Source of the DNA: a virus
Length of the DNA stretch: 64,000 nt
Virus record (IMG/VR): IMGVR_UViG_3300030329_004647
Location: 1 to 64,000 of that record
Strand: one strand, 5' to 3'
Position numbers and translations under genes: made by a program. Within the stretch, counting starts at the first letter, position 1; the number at the start of each line of letters is the position of its first letter. Below are positions 41,862 through 51,751 of this stretch, piece by piece. Below the pieces are notes generated by a model, which saw only the letters and a program-made list of their open reading frames with translations, was not told the DNA's origin and ran no database searches.

Positions 41862-44800
41862 ATGAAATCCAAAACTACATACTATACAGACGACTGGAAG
41901 GAGAAACTCGTAGATGACTTCTATACTGAATATTACCCCAAACCAAGACTAGAACAATCTATTTTTAAGTATTTAGATAATTTATATTATATAAGTGAGG
42001 ACGAAATATTTGGTACTATCTATAGAAAATCTGACGATTACTTTATGGGTAAAACTCAAATCACCGATGATTTACAAAATTTATTTGGTTTAACCTTACC
42101 TAATCTTTTAAAGATAGGTCCAGGGGAAGATGATTATATTGAACCCGCTAGAAATCCAATCCCTAGAAGGGTTTTAAATAATTGGATGAAAAGTAAACGA
42201 AATACAGAAAGACTTCAGAAAGAATCAATAGTAAAAGATAGTATTGTTTGTGATAATTGTGGATGGAACTGGAAAATAAAAGATGGTGGTGATGATTTAT
42301 ATATTTGTCACAAATGTAATCATAATAACACCCCTTTAAATGAACATAAAGAATCTAAAATAAATCCACAGTTAATGATAGGTGATGAAATCACTGTAGT
42401 TGATGTTGATGAAAGTTTTGGTACACTCCATACACCAGAACGATATAAAGATTATGTGGTTATAGGTAGACGACACAGACAACCAGAAAATTGGGAAGGA
42501 CCCGATGCGGATACTAGTTATTATGTGATAGAACCATTAAGTGGTTATAGTGATAAGGAAACATTAGGTCGTATGTTATCTGGTGGTGGAAGAAAAAGAG
42601 AAGAACAACTCCACCCAACAGATAAATGGATGTTAAGAAAAGGATTTTTAAGAGGAGAACATTTAACTGAACAAAAATCACTAAAAAATAATTTACTTAA
42701 TGTAGAATTAGAAGAAGGTGATAAAATACTTGTAGTGAGTAGAAAGGAGACACCAGCAGGATATAGAGAACCCTTACCAGACCACGACGTAGAGTTATTC
42801 ACCACCTATGTGGTTATAGAGAAAAGATATAGTGGGCATAAAGCAAAACACCCTTACCATTATTTCTTATTACCAGAGGAACAGTATGAGATTTTTATAA
42901 ACGACCCATATGATGATAGTGTAGATAAATCGGTAAAATCATTATTCCCTTGGATACACGATTGGATTTTAGATAATGAAGATATAATGACTGAACATAA
43001 AGAATCAAAAATTAATCCTGAGTTAGAAGTAGATGACATCATAAGAATAATTGATGTTGATGGGGAACATGATAGAAAACCAGAAAAATTTAAGTTATAT
43101 AGAGTAGCGTATAAGGGAAATAAACCAATTGGACATGGGTACTCGTGGGAAACAGAACCTAGAATATGGTATGATATAGTACCAACAGACCTTGACTACG
43201 ATACAGTAAGAACTTTTGATTCAAGGGGCACACCAATGTATCACAGTAAAAGTTTATATCCTGGAGATACATGGATTAAAATGGATGAAGTTATTAGTGA
43301 ACAGAGTGCTGATAGTCCAGGTGACAACATAAGTGATGATGATGAAGAATACGTAGACAATACACCGTTTACCAAAAAAGAAATTTTAATCTTAAATCAA
43401 TTACACAAAAAATTAACTAAAGATGAATTACACTCTCTTGTTATTGATACACCAGGAAAAGGAAGTTCGGATTACTACCAACACCAAGCTAAGTTTTGGG
43501 AAGTTATGAAATTATTTGGGATGGATTATAAAAATGACGCTCCCTACCAGACTAGAATTTCACAGTACGCTAAATGGGCATTAGACAATTGGACTCCAGA
43601 AGGTGATTATGGAAAGATTGGAAATCCCCTAAAAGTACCACTTAAATGGTACAATGTATCGAGAGAGGAAACAGGTACTCAAGTAGAGTATAAATCTGGT
43701 GAGGCAGAGGTACTAGGGTTTGATTATGATAATGCAGAAGAGAGAGCTAATAATGAATTTTGGGAATGGGGTGGAGAAATGGAACCATTTGATTATGGAG
43801 ACTATGAGGCACACGATAGTGAAATTACAGGTATTGACTTTGTTAGATTGGATGAAGCGAAAAGAATAGTGAAGGTGTTAAATGAACAAGATGAATCAGG
43901 TTTAGAAAGACAAATAATTCAAGCGGAAACTGAAGACTTCCAAGAACTTATGTATGAGGTTTTGAGAAGAGTTAGACAGATTCCGTTGGATAAAACAGTA
44001 TCACCTAGAAGAATTAAAGAAATTTTAAGTGATGACGGAGTAAGTTTCGACCTCTATCAAGGAGCAGACCTTAATGAGGAAATACATAGAGAATACAATA
44101 GAGTAAGATTTTATGAATATAGTCAACAACTTTTAAAAGCTGCACATTCAAAAGGAGTAAGAGGTCACTATTTTGAAGGTTTATTAGCAGGATTATTTAA
44201 TGGTGAAGTTGTTAGTCCGATGGAAGGGGAAATGACCGACCCAAAAGAAGATGTCCTTATTAATGGTATTAACTACTCAGCTAAATTGGTACGTGCTCAA
44301 GATAAAAAATGGGGAACATCCAGTTTACTAGGGGGATTTAAAAAAGCAATAATTCAAAGACTAGTGGATAGAGACATCGAAGTACCTGATGAATTATTGA
44401 AACGAAAGTTAGAGGTTAAAACTCTTAATGAGTTAGTAGTTTTATTTCCCGAAGGAGACCCAGATAGAGAGTCTTTTCAAGTTAGACATATGGAATTGTT
44501 TTTAAAAGATTCATCTGTAGACAGAAAGTATAAAGAGATAACAATGAACTATGCTTTTACCAGTAAATCAGAAGAGGAAATAGGTATAGAATTACATTGG
44601 ATTTTTGGATTAATATGGGGTACCAATGAGACTTTTGAAGGAGAAGAATTACCTACTACTAATTTAAAATATTATTTAATGGATACTCCTAGTTTAATAG
44701 ATGGAATACTCGATGGTGATATTCATTTTACAAAAGGTAGAAACATTAGGGAAATTAGAATATCGGAAAAAAGCATGATAGACTCAAATGGGGCTAGTGA

Positions 44801-45815
44801 ACACTCAATCATATTTCCAGTGATTACAAGACAAGACCTTAAAAATTTATTATATGACGAAAAGTCAGAAGAAATGGTTTATAAGGTAATGGGTATATTT
44901 AAAGACTTCAGACCAGGTACTGAAAAATATATGCATCATAAAATAGCTGATGTAATCGCTGATAATCCACAAGAGTTTATTAAAAGGTTACAAGATTTAT
45001 TTCCAGAAAAGAAAATCACAAAAGAAACTTTTTCCAGAATTATAGAAAATATAGATACTACAGAAATAAAATATGCTATAGACCAACAATATAGAACTGA
45101 ACCTGATTTAAAATCTGATATTATACAATCAATACTTGGAGACGAAGAAACAACTGAGGATACTTTTTATTTAAACCCACAAGGTGTAGAATTAAACGTA
45201 CCACCAATCAAAATAGCACAAAAGGTTAGTGATATTAATGATTATGGTGAGATTAATTTTGAAATGCAGGGTGGAAACGGTATCGCTTATTTTACAGATA
45301 AAGACTTAGTAATAAAACTTACAACTGATGAATCTGAATATCACACAGCGACTAAACTACTAGGAACAGAAAATAAACATATTGCTAATGTGTTAGAAAG
45401 TGCAAAAATTAACACTTCACATATAAAAGGTGACCTTTTTATGATAGTAACAGAAGCTTTACATATGACCAAAGAGATGGAAGAAATATGGCACAAATGC
45501 TGTTGTTCAGAAACAGACCCAATTTATATAGATTATACTCAAGAACCAGCTAGACCTATATCACCAGTATCAGAACATGCAATATGTCAACCTATATATG
45601 ATAATATTATATCAATAATTAGTGATTTAACGTCACATGGAATAACTTGGAGTGATATTGGGATAGATAATCTAGGTATTAAAAATGGAAAACTAGCCTT
45701 AATAGACTTAGGAGATAGTCAAGGTGGGTCACTTAAAGGTAAAATACTAACATTAGAAAGGAGAAATGATTTAATACAAAGAGAACTTTTATATGAAGAT
45801 GTATTCCCTAACTAA
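41862..45815 (+). CDS. Giant multidomain putative cargo polyprotein A
   Basis: A 1317-residue protein. A zinc ribbon (CDNCGWNW and CHKCNHN) lies near residues 128-152. Three SH3-like units with the pattern xLxxGDxIxxVDVD occur at about 165, 278 and 384. A helical KLTKDELHSLV / FWEVMKLFG unit with acidic tail (GDYEAHDSE) lies at about 505-670. A possible PD-(D/E)XK nuclease core spans about 766-809 (GHYFEGLLAGLFNGE, then DVLINGINYSAKLV). A protein-kinase-like C-terminus includes GGNGIAYFTDKDLVIKLT, ITWSDIGIDNLGI and LALIDLGDS at 1135-1285. Modules are separated by LNE-H (159), LTE-Q (268), MTE-H (376), ISE-Q (478) and LNE-Q (673), matching T4-type prohead protease sites. A virion-packaged, protease-processed polyprotein is inferred. 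Confidence 0.75.
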   Translation: MKSKTTYYTDDWKEKLVDDFYTEYYPKPRLEQSIFKYLDNLYYISEDEIFGTIYRKSDDYFMGKTQITDDLQNLFGLTLPNLLKIGPGEDDYIEPARNPIPRRVLNNWMKSKRNTERLQKESIVKDSIVCDNCGWNWKIKDGGDDLYICHKCNHNNTPLNEHKESKINPQLMIGDEITVVDVDESFGTLHTPERYKDYVVIGRRHRQPENWEGPDADTSYYVIEPLSGYSDKETLGRMLSGGGRKREEQLHPTDKWMLRKGFLRGEHLTEQKSLKNNLLNVELEEGDKILVVSRKETPAGYREPLPDHDVELFTTYVVIEKRYSGHKAKHPYHYFLLPEEQYEIFINDPYDDSVDKSVKSLFPWIHDWILDNEDIMTEHKESKINPELEVDDIIRIIDVDGEHDRKPEKFKLYRVAYKGNKPIGHGYSWETEPRIWYDIVPTDLDYDTVRTFDSRGTPMYHSKSLYPGDTWIKMDEVISEQSADSPGDNISDDDEEYVDNTPFTKKEILILNQLHKKLTKDELHSLVIDTPGKGSSDYYQHQAKFWEVMKLFGMDYKNDAPYQTRISQYAKWALDNWTPEGDYGKIGNPLKVPLKWYNVSREETGTQVEYKSGEAEVLGFDYDNAEERANNEFWEWGGEMEPFDYGDYEAHDSEITGIDFVRLDEAKRIVKVLNEQDESGLERQIIQAETEDFQELMYEVLRRVRQIPLDKTVSPRRIKEILSDDGVSFDLYQGADLNEEIHREYNRVRFYEYSQQLLKAAHSKGVRGHYFEGLLAGLFNGEVVSPMEGEMTDPKEDVLINGINYSAKLVRAQDKKWGTSSLLGGFKKAIIQRLVDRDIEVPDELLKRKLEVKTLNELVVLFPEGDPDRESFQVRHMELFLKDSSVDRKYKEITMNYAFTSKSEEEIGIELHWIFGLIWGTNETFEGEELPTTNLKYYLMDTPSLIDGILDGDIHFTKGRNIREIRISEKSMIDSNGASEHSIIFPVITRQDLKNLLYDEKSEEMVYKVMGIFKDFRPGTEKYMHHKIADVIADNPQEFIKRLQDLFPEKKITKETFSRIIENIDTTEIKYAIDQQYRTEPDLKSDIIQSILGDEETTEDTFYLNPQGVELNVPPIKIAQKVSDINDYGEINFEMQGGNGIAYFTDKDLVIKLTTDESEYHTATKLLGTENKHIANVLESAKINTSHIKGDLFMIVTEALHMTKEMEEIWHKCCCSETDPIYIDYTQEPARPISPVSEHAICQPIYDNIISIISDLTSHGITWSDIGIDNLGIKNGKLALIDLGDSQGGSLKGKILTLERRNDLIQRELLYEDVFPN

Positions 45816-45816
45816 G

Positions 45817-45830
45817 TATTTATTTATATA
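45817..45830 (+). promoter_or_regulatory. TATTTATTTATATA element (putative phage-specific promoter)
   Basis: Lies 8 bases before the 45839 ATG, directly after the stop of giant gene A. Confidence 0.5.
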
Positions 45831-45838
45831 TCAAATAT

Positions 45839-48800
45839 ATGGCCAATACTACATTACATAAAAACAAAATATCTAGAGAAGACCTATTAAGCTTCTACAA
45901 TACCCCAATACCACAGATAGGGGACAGAATACAAATTTTAGAAACCACTAACGTTGTTGAATCAGGTGAGGTTTTTAATGTTAAAGGTGTACACAGAACA
46001 TCCCAAGGTGTCTTTATAAAATTACAAGAAATTAAAGATAGGTTACCTTTATATTTACATGATGAAGAGACGGTAGAAAATACAACTAAAATTCGTATAT
46101 TAAATCCAAAAAATTTCAACAGCCCTCCACAGTCTTTACTAGAAAAAGGTGATTTTATAATGGTAGAAAATACCCCTTCACCTTTATATGTACTTAAACA
46201 AGACAACCATATTGTAGAAACATTAAGTTTACATCCACTAGGTTTGGATATTAAGAAGATAAATTTAAATGAAAGAAAACATAAATTGTTAAAAGAAAAT
46301 GAGGAAAAGACAACTAAATCTAAAATTTATGACAACCCTGAAGTAAAGGTTGATGACAAAGTACAAATTTTACATGTTCACCATCCTAATAGTTTTAATA
46401 AAAAGTATATTGGTGAAACAGGTATAGTAAAAAGAATTAGTCAGAATGAAAGTGAAGTTCACATAGCGGTAGATTTTGGAGAAGATGATTATAGAAGAAT
46501 AGGTAGTGATGTTGTATACCCTATGTTTAAGATAAAAGGAAAGGTACTAGGTGATTTATACCTACGTGACGGTTCCCCTGAACAAGTTTGGGTAGATAGG
46601 GATTTAGTTAGAATAGTACCAGAACCCATCGTTGAACAAAAAGAAAAAGAAGTAAGTCCTGACCTCCAACTAGGAGATAGAATAATGACTTGGGACATAA
46701 CACCAGACGATACACCACCAGGAGGTCTACGTGCTGAAGATGACTGGGAACCACCCAGTACTTTCATAGCTACAGTAATATCGGTATGTGAAGATTGTTA
46801 TAACCCAAAATATGAAAATGGAATAAAGTATGTGGTAAGGATTGATGATACTGGTGAAGAGGTCGGTCTATATGGGGGTGAAATAGTAGAGGACCAGATG
46901 TCAACTAAATTTTCTACAGAATATACCCCAATAACTTATGAAGGTAGAGATAAGTGGATAAAATTACCTAAGTTAGATATTACAGAAGAATCAGATATAT
47001 TTGGACAAGGATTAATGGACCCTATTGAACCTGAGGAGTTTGAGGGTACGGATAAAGATTGGGAAGAGTTAATTAGTGGTATAGAAGAACCAGCAGATGA
47101 ACCTGAATATGAATATGAAGGAGGTAAAACCGACCCAGAAAAAGGGTTTGTTGCCCCATCTAAAGAAGTTACAGATAATATATGTAAAGTTAAAGGATTT
47201 TGTGAAGCTCAAGGACCTATTACATTTGGTCAACTAAAAGAATTAGTTGAAGAAGCAACATCCAAAAGAATCCAAGCAGATATGGGAAGAGGAGCATTCA
47301 AGACTCTATGGAGAATTGTTCCATTCTTTGTCCCTCAAATACTATTACCAGCTATCGGTGTTACAATAACAAGAGCCATCAACAAATTAGTTACTCCAGC
47401 TTTAAAAGATACAAGAGGGTATAAAGAATGGTGGGGAAAAGTTGTATTAAAAGCTATGGATATTGCAGAAGGAGATTACATCCCTGACCTTGCTATGGGT
47501 GATGACCCTATAAGTAAAGTATTCTTTATTTCTGATGGTTTACTACAAATGATTAAAGATAAATACAAACTTAAATTTGCGAGATATGTTGCAGATGTTG
47601 CAGCATCCAAACCAGATGATGAACCAGTTCCAGATTGGTTCGTGGATAATTTACTAAGAGATTACTTAAATCAAAAATTCTTATTAGACCCACCATTACC
47701 CATAAGACAATCAACGAATGATTTAGAAGGAATAGAATTGGAGGAAGATTTAAGAAATTGGGGATATAAAGATGGTAAAATAGGACCACTTAAAGAACAG
47801 ACAGAAGTAGAAGTTGTGGATGATAATATAGGGGGTTTAGATAAGGCAGGTGGTTATGTAGAAAATAGAAAATTTACACCCAAAGAATGTAAAATATTAA
47901 AACTACTATCTAATAGATTTGAGTTTGATGAGTTGCAGAAATTAGTAAATGTAGATTCACATGCATTATCTGGTGAATTCCAGAATAAATGGGGAGACAC
48001 CATGAAATTAATTGGAGAACCTCTTGGTTCAAATGAAACATGGGGTAAATCACTTAGATGGGCATCTTGGATTATTGATAATTACGACTATGTGAGTAGT
48101 ACAGGTGATGGGTTTTGTGATATAGAGAAACCCTTAATAAGATATCCATCTATGTACGAAGTACGGGGAGATGATTCAGGATGGGAAAGAATATATAGAA
48201 GTGGTTATATTGAGGTTCCTGCTTTTGATGAGGATGATGCTTACGATAAAGCTGACAACCATTGGTTTGATTACGAACCAGAGATGGAAACCTCTGATTA
48301 TGGTGATTATGAATCCGATGATGATTTAGAATTAGCGGAACCAGAACACATTAAGACTTTAAAAGAACAACAACTACCATTTAATTCAGACAATAAAAAT
48401 ATAGAAAGAGACCATCCTAAAGGTGAACCTGATTGGTCTATTAGAAGAGGTAGACAACATTATGCTATGAATGTTAAGGATACTAAAAGTGAACCAGTAA
48501 CAGCACTTAATAATTATCTAGTTAAAAACTCACCATTTAACTTTTTAGGTTTTGATTATTATCTAACCGCAGTTCCAGGTAGAATGCCAAACCAAGCTAA
48601 TGTAGATATATTTGTACCTATGTTGGATACAGGATATAATGCTGATAAATTATGGACTACAAGATTTTCACCAGTGGTTAATTTAGATATACATGATGAT
48701 GAGGGTCCATACTTAGAATCTACAATTGAATTTCTCCACCAAATTAGAGCAGATGAAAAATGGCCAGAATATTATATGTATGATGAGGTTAGAGATAAAT

Positions 48801-51202
48801 TTCCTGACCAAGTTAAATCATACGAAGAAAGAGAAAGTGACTACATAAATACACCAGGAGTAAATTACAATAATTCATGGAAAAAGAGAGAAGATTTACT
48901 AGAGGACGAATTAGTTGAGTTAGGTAAATTATTTGGTATTGAACAAATTTTAATCAATAGACAACCATTCTACCCTTGGAAAAGAAAAAAAGATTCTTAT
49001 GGTAATGAAGATATTAGACCAGGAGAAACAGTCCCTAGAGAATACCCAAGACCTATAAAAGAACACGAAGAAAGGGATAGTGAATTTAAACAAGCGGTTC
49101 AAGATGTGGTGTATAAAGTTTATCCTCACATTGTAGAAAACTTAGGAATACCAGATGAAGGAGTTCCTGGAGTAGAATTGTGGGAAGATATCTACGCAAG
49201 ACTTAGTGGGATTGAAGATATGAGGGGTGAAGCTAGTGATACCACTAAAGCAGAATATGTGGATGAAGAGAATATGATATATATCTATTACCCAAATATG
49301 GAAAGTATAGAAGATATAATACGTTCCTTATTACACGAACATACACATTCATTACAAGACCCAGACCGTACAGGACAAAGAGCTGGAGGATATGATTATG
49401 ACCCTAATGAAATAGAAGCTACTGAGGCAGAATCTAATTGGAGAGACTACCTTGTATATGTACAAGAAGACTTAACGGAACAGTCAACAGGAGAACAACC
49501 TATTTTTACAAAGAGATTTCTTACAATTTTAAACTACTTTTTCACCATGAATGATATTAATAGTGCTGAAACTTTCCAAACAGCTTTTAATAGAGAATAC
49601 CCAGGAACAACATGGTACCCAAATTGGTTATATATGGTGTTAATACACAATAGAGATAAATTTGGACTATCGAGTATAGAGAAAGCTGTTAGTACTATAA
49701 AACCAGAGGATTGGGAATTCCCATCAATATGGTCTTATGAAGTAAGTTATTGGGATGAAGGTTATGAAGGTGAAGAAGATGAAGAGTGTGATAGTGATGG
49801 TAGAGGAGAAGAAACTTATGAGGAGTGTGAAGAGTGTCTACGTGCTGTAAAAGAAGTTGAAGATGAAGAGGGGTATGTGGAAGAAGTGAAGTGTGACGAA
49901 TCTGAGCACCCATACTATGACGATGAGGATTGTCGTTGTACAGATTTTGAAGTAATGAAATATACAGTTTGGTATAATCAAACTAGGTATGTGAATTTTT
50001 TAAGTTTAGAACCTTTAGAAAACACCAATGATGTAGGTTACACGTATGGATATGAGGATTGGGATGAAGTAGACTCAGACATAGATTATAACCGAACAAT
50101 TATTACTTCAGAAGAGGAAGAGACTGATTGGGATGATTCACATTTAGAAGAATATAATCTTGAAAGAGAAGGTGATATTATTGGAGTAGATGCTGATGAG
50201 TATGATTCATCGTACGTAAAAAAATACCTAAAAGACTTAGTATCCAAAGTTACAGGTCGTTCAAATCTCGAGGAACAATATGATATGATATCTACCGAAG
50301 AAATAACACAATTAAATAATTTTAAGAATCATATTTGGGATAGTTTAAACCAATTATTTCAAATCAAACCAGACCAAGACGGAGATTTTGATTTTGAGGG
50401 TAAACCTGTTGGGTTATTTCATATTGGGTCGGGAGAAAGAATCCCAATAGAAAATATTTTTGAACCAATCGCTGAAATGTTAAGACTACCTGAAATAACT
50501 AAAAAAGAGATAGCTGTTATGACTGAAGTAATTGTAAGTTGGATTAACCTTAACATGTCTCAAAAAGCACCTTTATATGAGAGATTATTGAGGGAAGAAA
50601 AAGTAGTAGGATTTGATTCACCTAAAAATAACTTTGTAGTTATAGCGGGAGGTCCAGGTGCTGGTAAAAGTTTTATAACTAAAAATTTAGTTAATTTAGA
50701 TGATGTTAAAGAATTTAATGTTGACCAAGTGAGGGTTATGACAGCAAAAAAATTATGGGGAGACGAATGGGAAGAAAATATATCTACAGAAGAAGGATAT
50801 CAAAAAATATTAGATATGACCTACACAACTTCTGACCCTAGAAATCTAACAGTTAAATTTCTTAAAAACTTTTTAACTCAAAAAAGAGAACAACCTGTAA
50901 ATGTTATTTATGATGCTGGTGGGGGACAAGAACAAGTTATGAAAGATGTACATAAAATAGCAAAAGACTCTGGATTTAATACTACATTAGTATATGTCAG
51001 AACTCCTTTAGATGTTGCACAACAAAGAAATTTAGAAAGACCAAGAAGTTTACCTTCTGATATGGTAGCCCAGTATCACCAAAAAGTTAAAGATAATATG
51101 AGAAACATGATTCCTATTTTTGATAATGTTTGGACGGTAGACAATAAAGAACTGATAGATTTATCCAATAGACCTTCGGATAATATAGAAAAGATAAAAT
51201 AA
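45839..51202 (+). CDS. Giant multidomain putative cargo polyprotein B
   Basis: A 1787-residue protein with three SH3-like GDxIxI units (near residues 20, 175 and 277), a hydrophobic domain (TLWRIVPFFVPQILLPAIGV near 490), two or more copies of the helical-plus-acidic DYGDYE unit (near 690-835 and 1220-1400), a zinc-metallopeptidase-like region with HEHTH at 1166-1170 and a following EIEATEAE, and a zeta-toxin-like kinase at the C-terminus (Walker A GGPGAGKS at 1604-1611). Linkers LKE-N (151), IVE-Q (264), LKE-Q (651), LKE-Q (841), LTE-Q (1212), LEE-Q (1477) and LRE-E (1584) match (L/I)xE cleavage sites and fall between domains. It is best read as a processed head-cargo polyprotein that delivers several activities. 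All enzymatic calls rest on motifs. Confidence 0.75.
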   Translation: MANTTLHKNKISREDLLSFYNTPIPQIGDRIQILETTNVVESGEVFNVKGVHRTSQGVFIKLQEIKDRLPLYLHDEETVENTTKIRILNPKNFNSPPQSLLEKGDFIMVENTPSPLYVLKQDNHIVETLSLHPLGLDIKKINLNERKHKLLKENEEKTTKSKIYDNPEVKVDDKVQILHVHHPNSFNKKYIGETGIVKRISQNESEVHIAVDFGEDDYRRIGSDVVYPMFKIKGKVLGDLYLRDGSPEQVWVDRDLVRIVPEPIVEQKEKEVSPDLQLGDRIMTWDITPDDTPPGGLRAEDDWEPPSTFIATVISVCEDCYNPKYENGIKYVVRIDDTGEEVGLYGGEIVEDQMSTKFSTEYTPITYEGRDKWIKLPKLDITEESDIFGQGLMDPIEPEEFEGTDKDWEELISGIEEPADEPEYEYEGGKTDPEKGFVAPSKEVTDNICKVKGFCEAQGPITFGQLKELVEEATSKRIQADMGRGAFKTLWRIVPFFVPQILLPAIGVTITRAINKLVTPALKDTRGYKEWWGKVVLKAMDIAEGDYIPDLAMGDDPISKVFFISDGLLQMIKDKYKLKFARYVADVAASKPDDEPVPDWFVDNLLRDYLNQKFLLDPPLPIRQSTNDLEGIELEEDLRNWGYKDGKIGPLKEQTEVEVVDDNIGGLDKAGGYVENRKFTPKECKILKLLSNRFEFDELQKLVNVDSHALSGEFQNKWGDTMKLIGEPLGSNETWGKSLRWASWIIDNYDYVSSTGDGFCDIEKPLIRYPSMYEVRGDDSGWERIYRSGYIEVPAFDEDDAYDKADNHWFDYEPEMETSDYGDYESDDDLELAEPEHIKTLKEQQLPFNSDNKNIERDHPKGEPDWSIRRGRQHYAMNVKDTKSEPVTALNNYLVKNSPFNFLGFDYYLTAVPGRMPNQANVDIFVPMLDTGYNADKLWTTRFSPVVNLDIHDDEGPYLESTIEFLHQIRADEKWPEYYMYDEVRDKFPDQVKSYEERESDYINTPGVNYNNSWKKREDLLEDELVELGKLFGIEQILINRQPFYPWKRKKDSYGNEDIRPGETVPREYPRPIKEHEERDSEFKQAVQDVVYKVYPHIVENLGIPDEGVPGVELWEDIYARLSGIEDMRGEASDTTKAEYVDEENMIYIYYPNMESIEDIIRSLLHEHTHSLQDPDRTGQRAGGYDYDPNEIEATEAESNWRDYLVYVQEDLTEQSTGEQPIFTKRFLTILNYFFTMNDINSAETFQTAFNREYPGTTWYPNWLYMVLIHNRDKFGLSSIEKAVSTIKPEDWEFPSIWSYEVSYWDEGYEGEEDEECDSDGRGEETYEECEECLRAVKEVEDEEGYVEEVKCDESEHPYYDDEDCRCTDFEVMKYTVWYNQTRYVNFLSLEPLENTNDVGYTYGYEDWDEVDSDIDYNRTIITSEEEETDWDDSHLEEYNLEREGDIIGVDADEYDSSYVKKYLKDLVSKVTGRSNLEEQYDMISTEEITQLNNFKNHIWDSLNQLFQIKPDQDGDFDFEGKPVGLFHIGSGERIPIENIFEPIAEMLRLPEITKKEIAVMTEVIVSWINLNMSQKAPLYERLLREEKVVGFDSPKNNFVVIAGGPGAGKSFITKNLVNLDDVKEFNVDQVRVMTAKKLWGDEWEENISTEEGYQKILDMTYTTSDPRNLTVKFLKNFLTQKREQPVNVIYDAGGGQEQVMKDVHKIAKDSGFNTTLVYVRTPLDVAQQRNLERPRSLPSDMVAQYHQKVKDNMRNMIPIFDNVWTVDNKELIDLSNRPSDNIEKIK

Positions 51203-51205
51203 TAG

Positions 51206-51218
51206 TATATTTATAATA
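51206..51218 (+). promoter_or_regulatory. TATATTTATAATA element (putative phage-specific promoter)
   Basis: A full consensus copy 22 bases upstream of the 51241 ATG. Confidence 0.55.
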
Positions 51219-51240
51219 AAAACATTAAACTAATAAAATT

Positions 51241-51732
51241 ATGAAAAAAGAATTCACTAAAAAAGAAGCAAAACAAAGAAAAAAAAGAGCCGACAAATGG
51301 TTTGCTGCTCACGGCATAAACCCAAATACTAAAGGTAATATGTACCAAGACAGAATATTGGATTTAGCTCCAGTACCTCAGTGGAAGGATGATACAGATG
51401 GTGTAATTAATTTTCCTTGTAGTATTAGTGTACAATCTTATTTATTTTATACTCATATTGAAGTAAATTTTACTGACACTACTACTAATATATCTTATAG
51501 ATTTGAAGGTGGTTCAGGTGGAATAGGTGTAGGAAGTTGTACTTCATTTGGTGATATATATTTTGGTAATTTAGAAACATTATTAAAAGCTACTACATTT
51601 GGTGTGTTTTTTGGGGCAGAAGGAGCTGGTGCGGTTCAAGTAACTTGGGGGACGAGTGGTAATGCTACCGCTGTGTGTTCAGGTGAAGGAGCGGGTGCCT
51701 TTGGAGGTAGTGGTTCTTGGAAAACAATATAA
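51241..51732 (+). CDS. Glycine-rich beta-barrel-like protein
   Basis: A 163-residue protein: a Lys-rich N-terminal helix (KKEFTKKEAKQRKKRADKW), a spacer and a Gly-rich beta domain (FEGGSGGIGVGSCTSFGDIY, then a GAFGGSGSW end). The beta domain loosely resembles the VapA-type barrel of Rhodococcus virulence-associated proteins in glycine pattern and length, but this is a weak visual match. No (L/I)xE peptide is seen. It follows a consensus TATATTTATAATA element between the giant protein and the OmpA-like cargo gene. Confidence 0.6.
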   Translation: MKKEFTKKEAKQRKKRADKWFAAHGINPNTKGNMYQDRILDLAPVPQWKDDTDGVINFPCSISVQSYLFYTHIEVNFTDTTTNISYRFEGGSGGIGVGSCTSFGDIYFGNLETLLKATTFGVFFGAEGAGAVQVTWGTSGNATAVCSGEGAGAFGGSGSWKTI

Positions 51733-51751
51733 TTTATAAAAACAAACCAAT

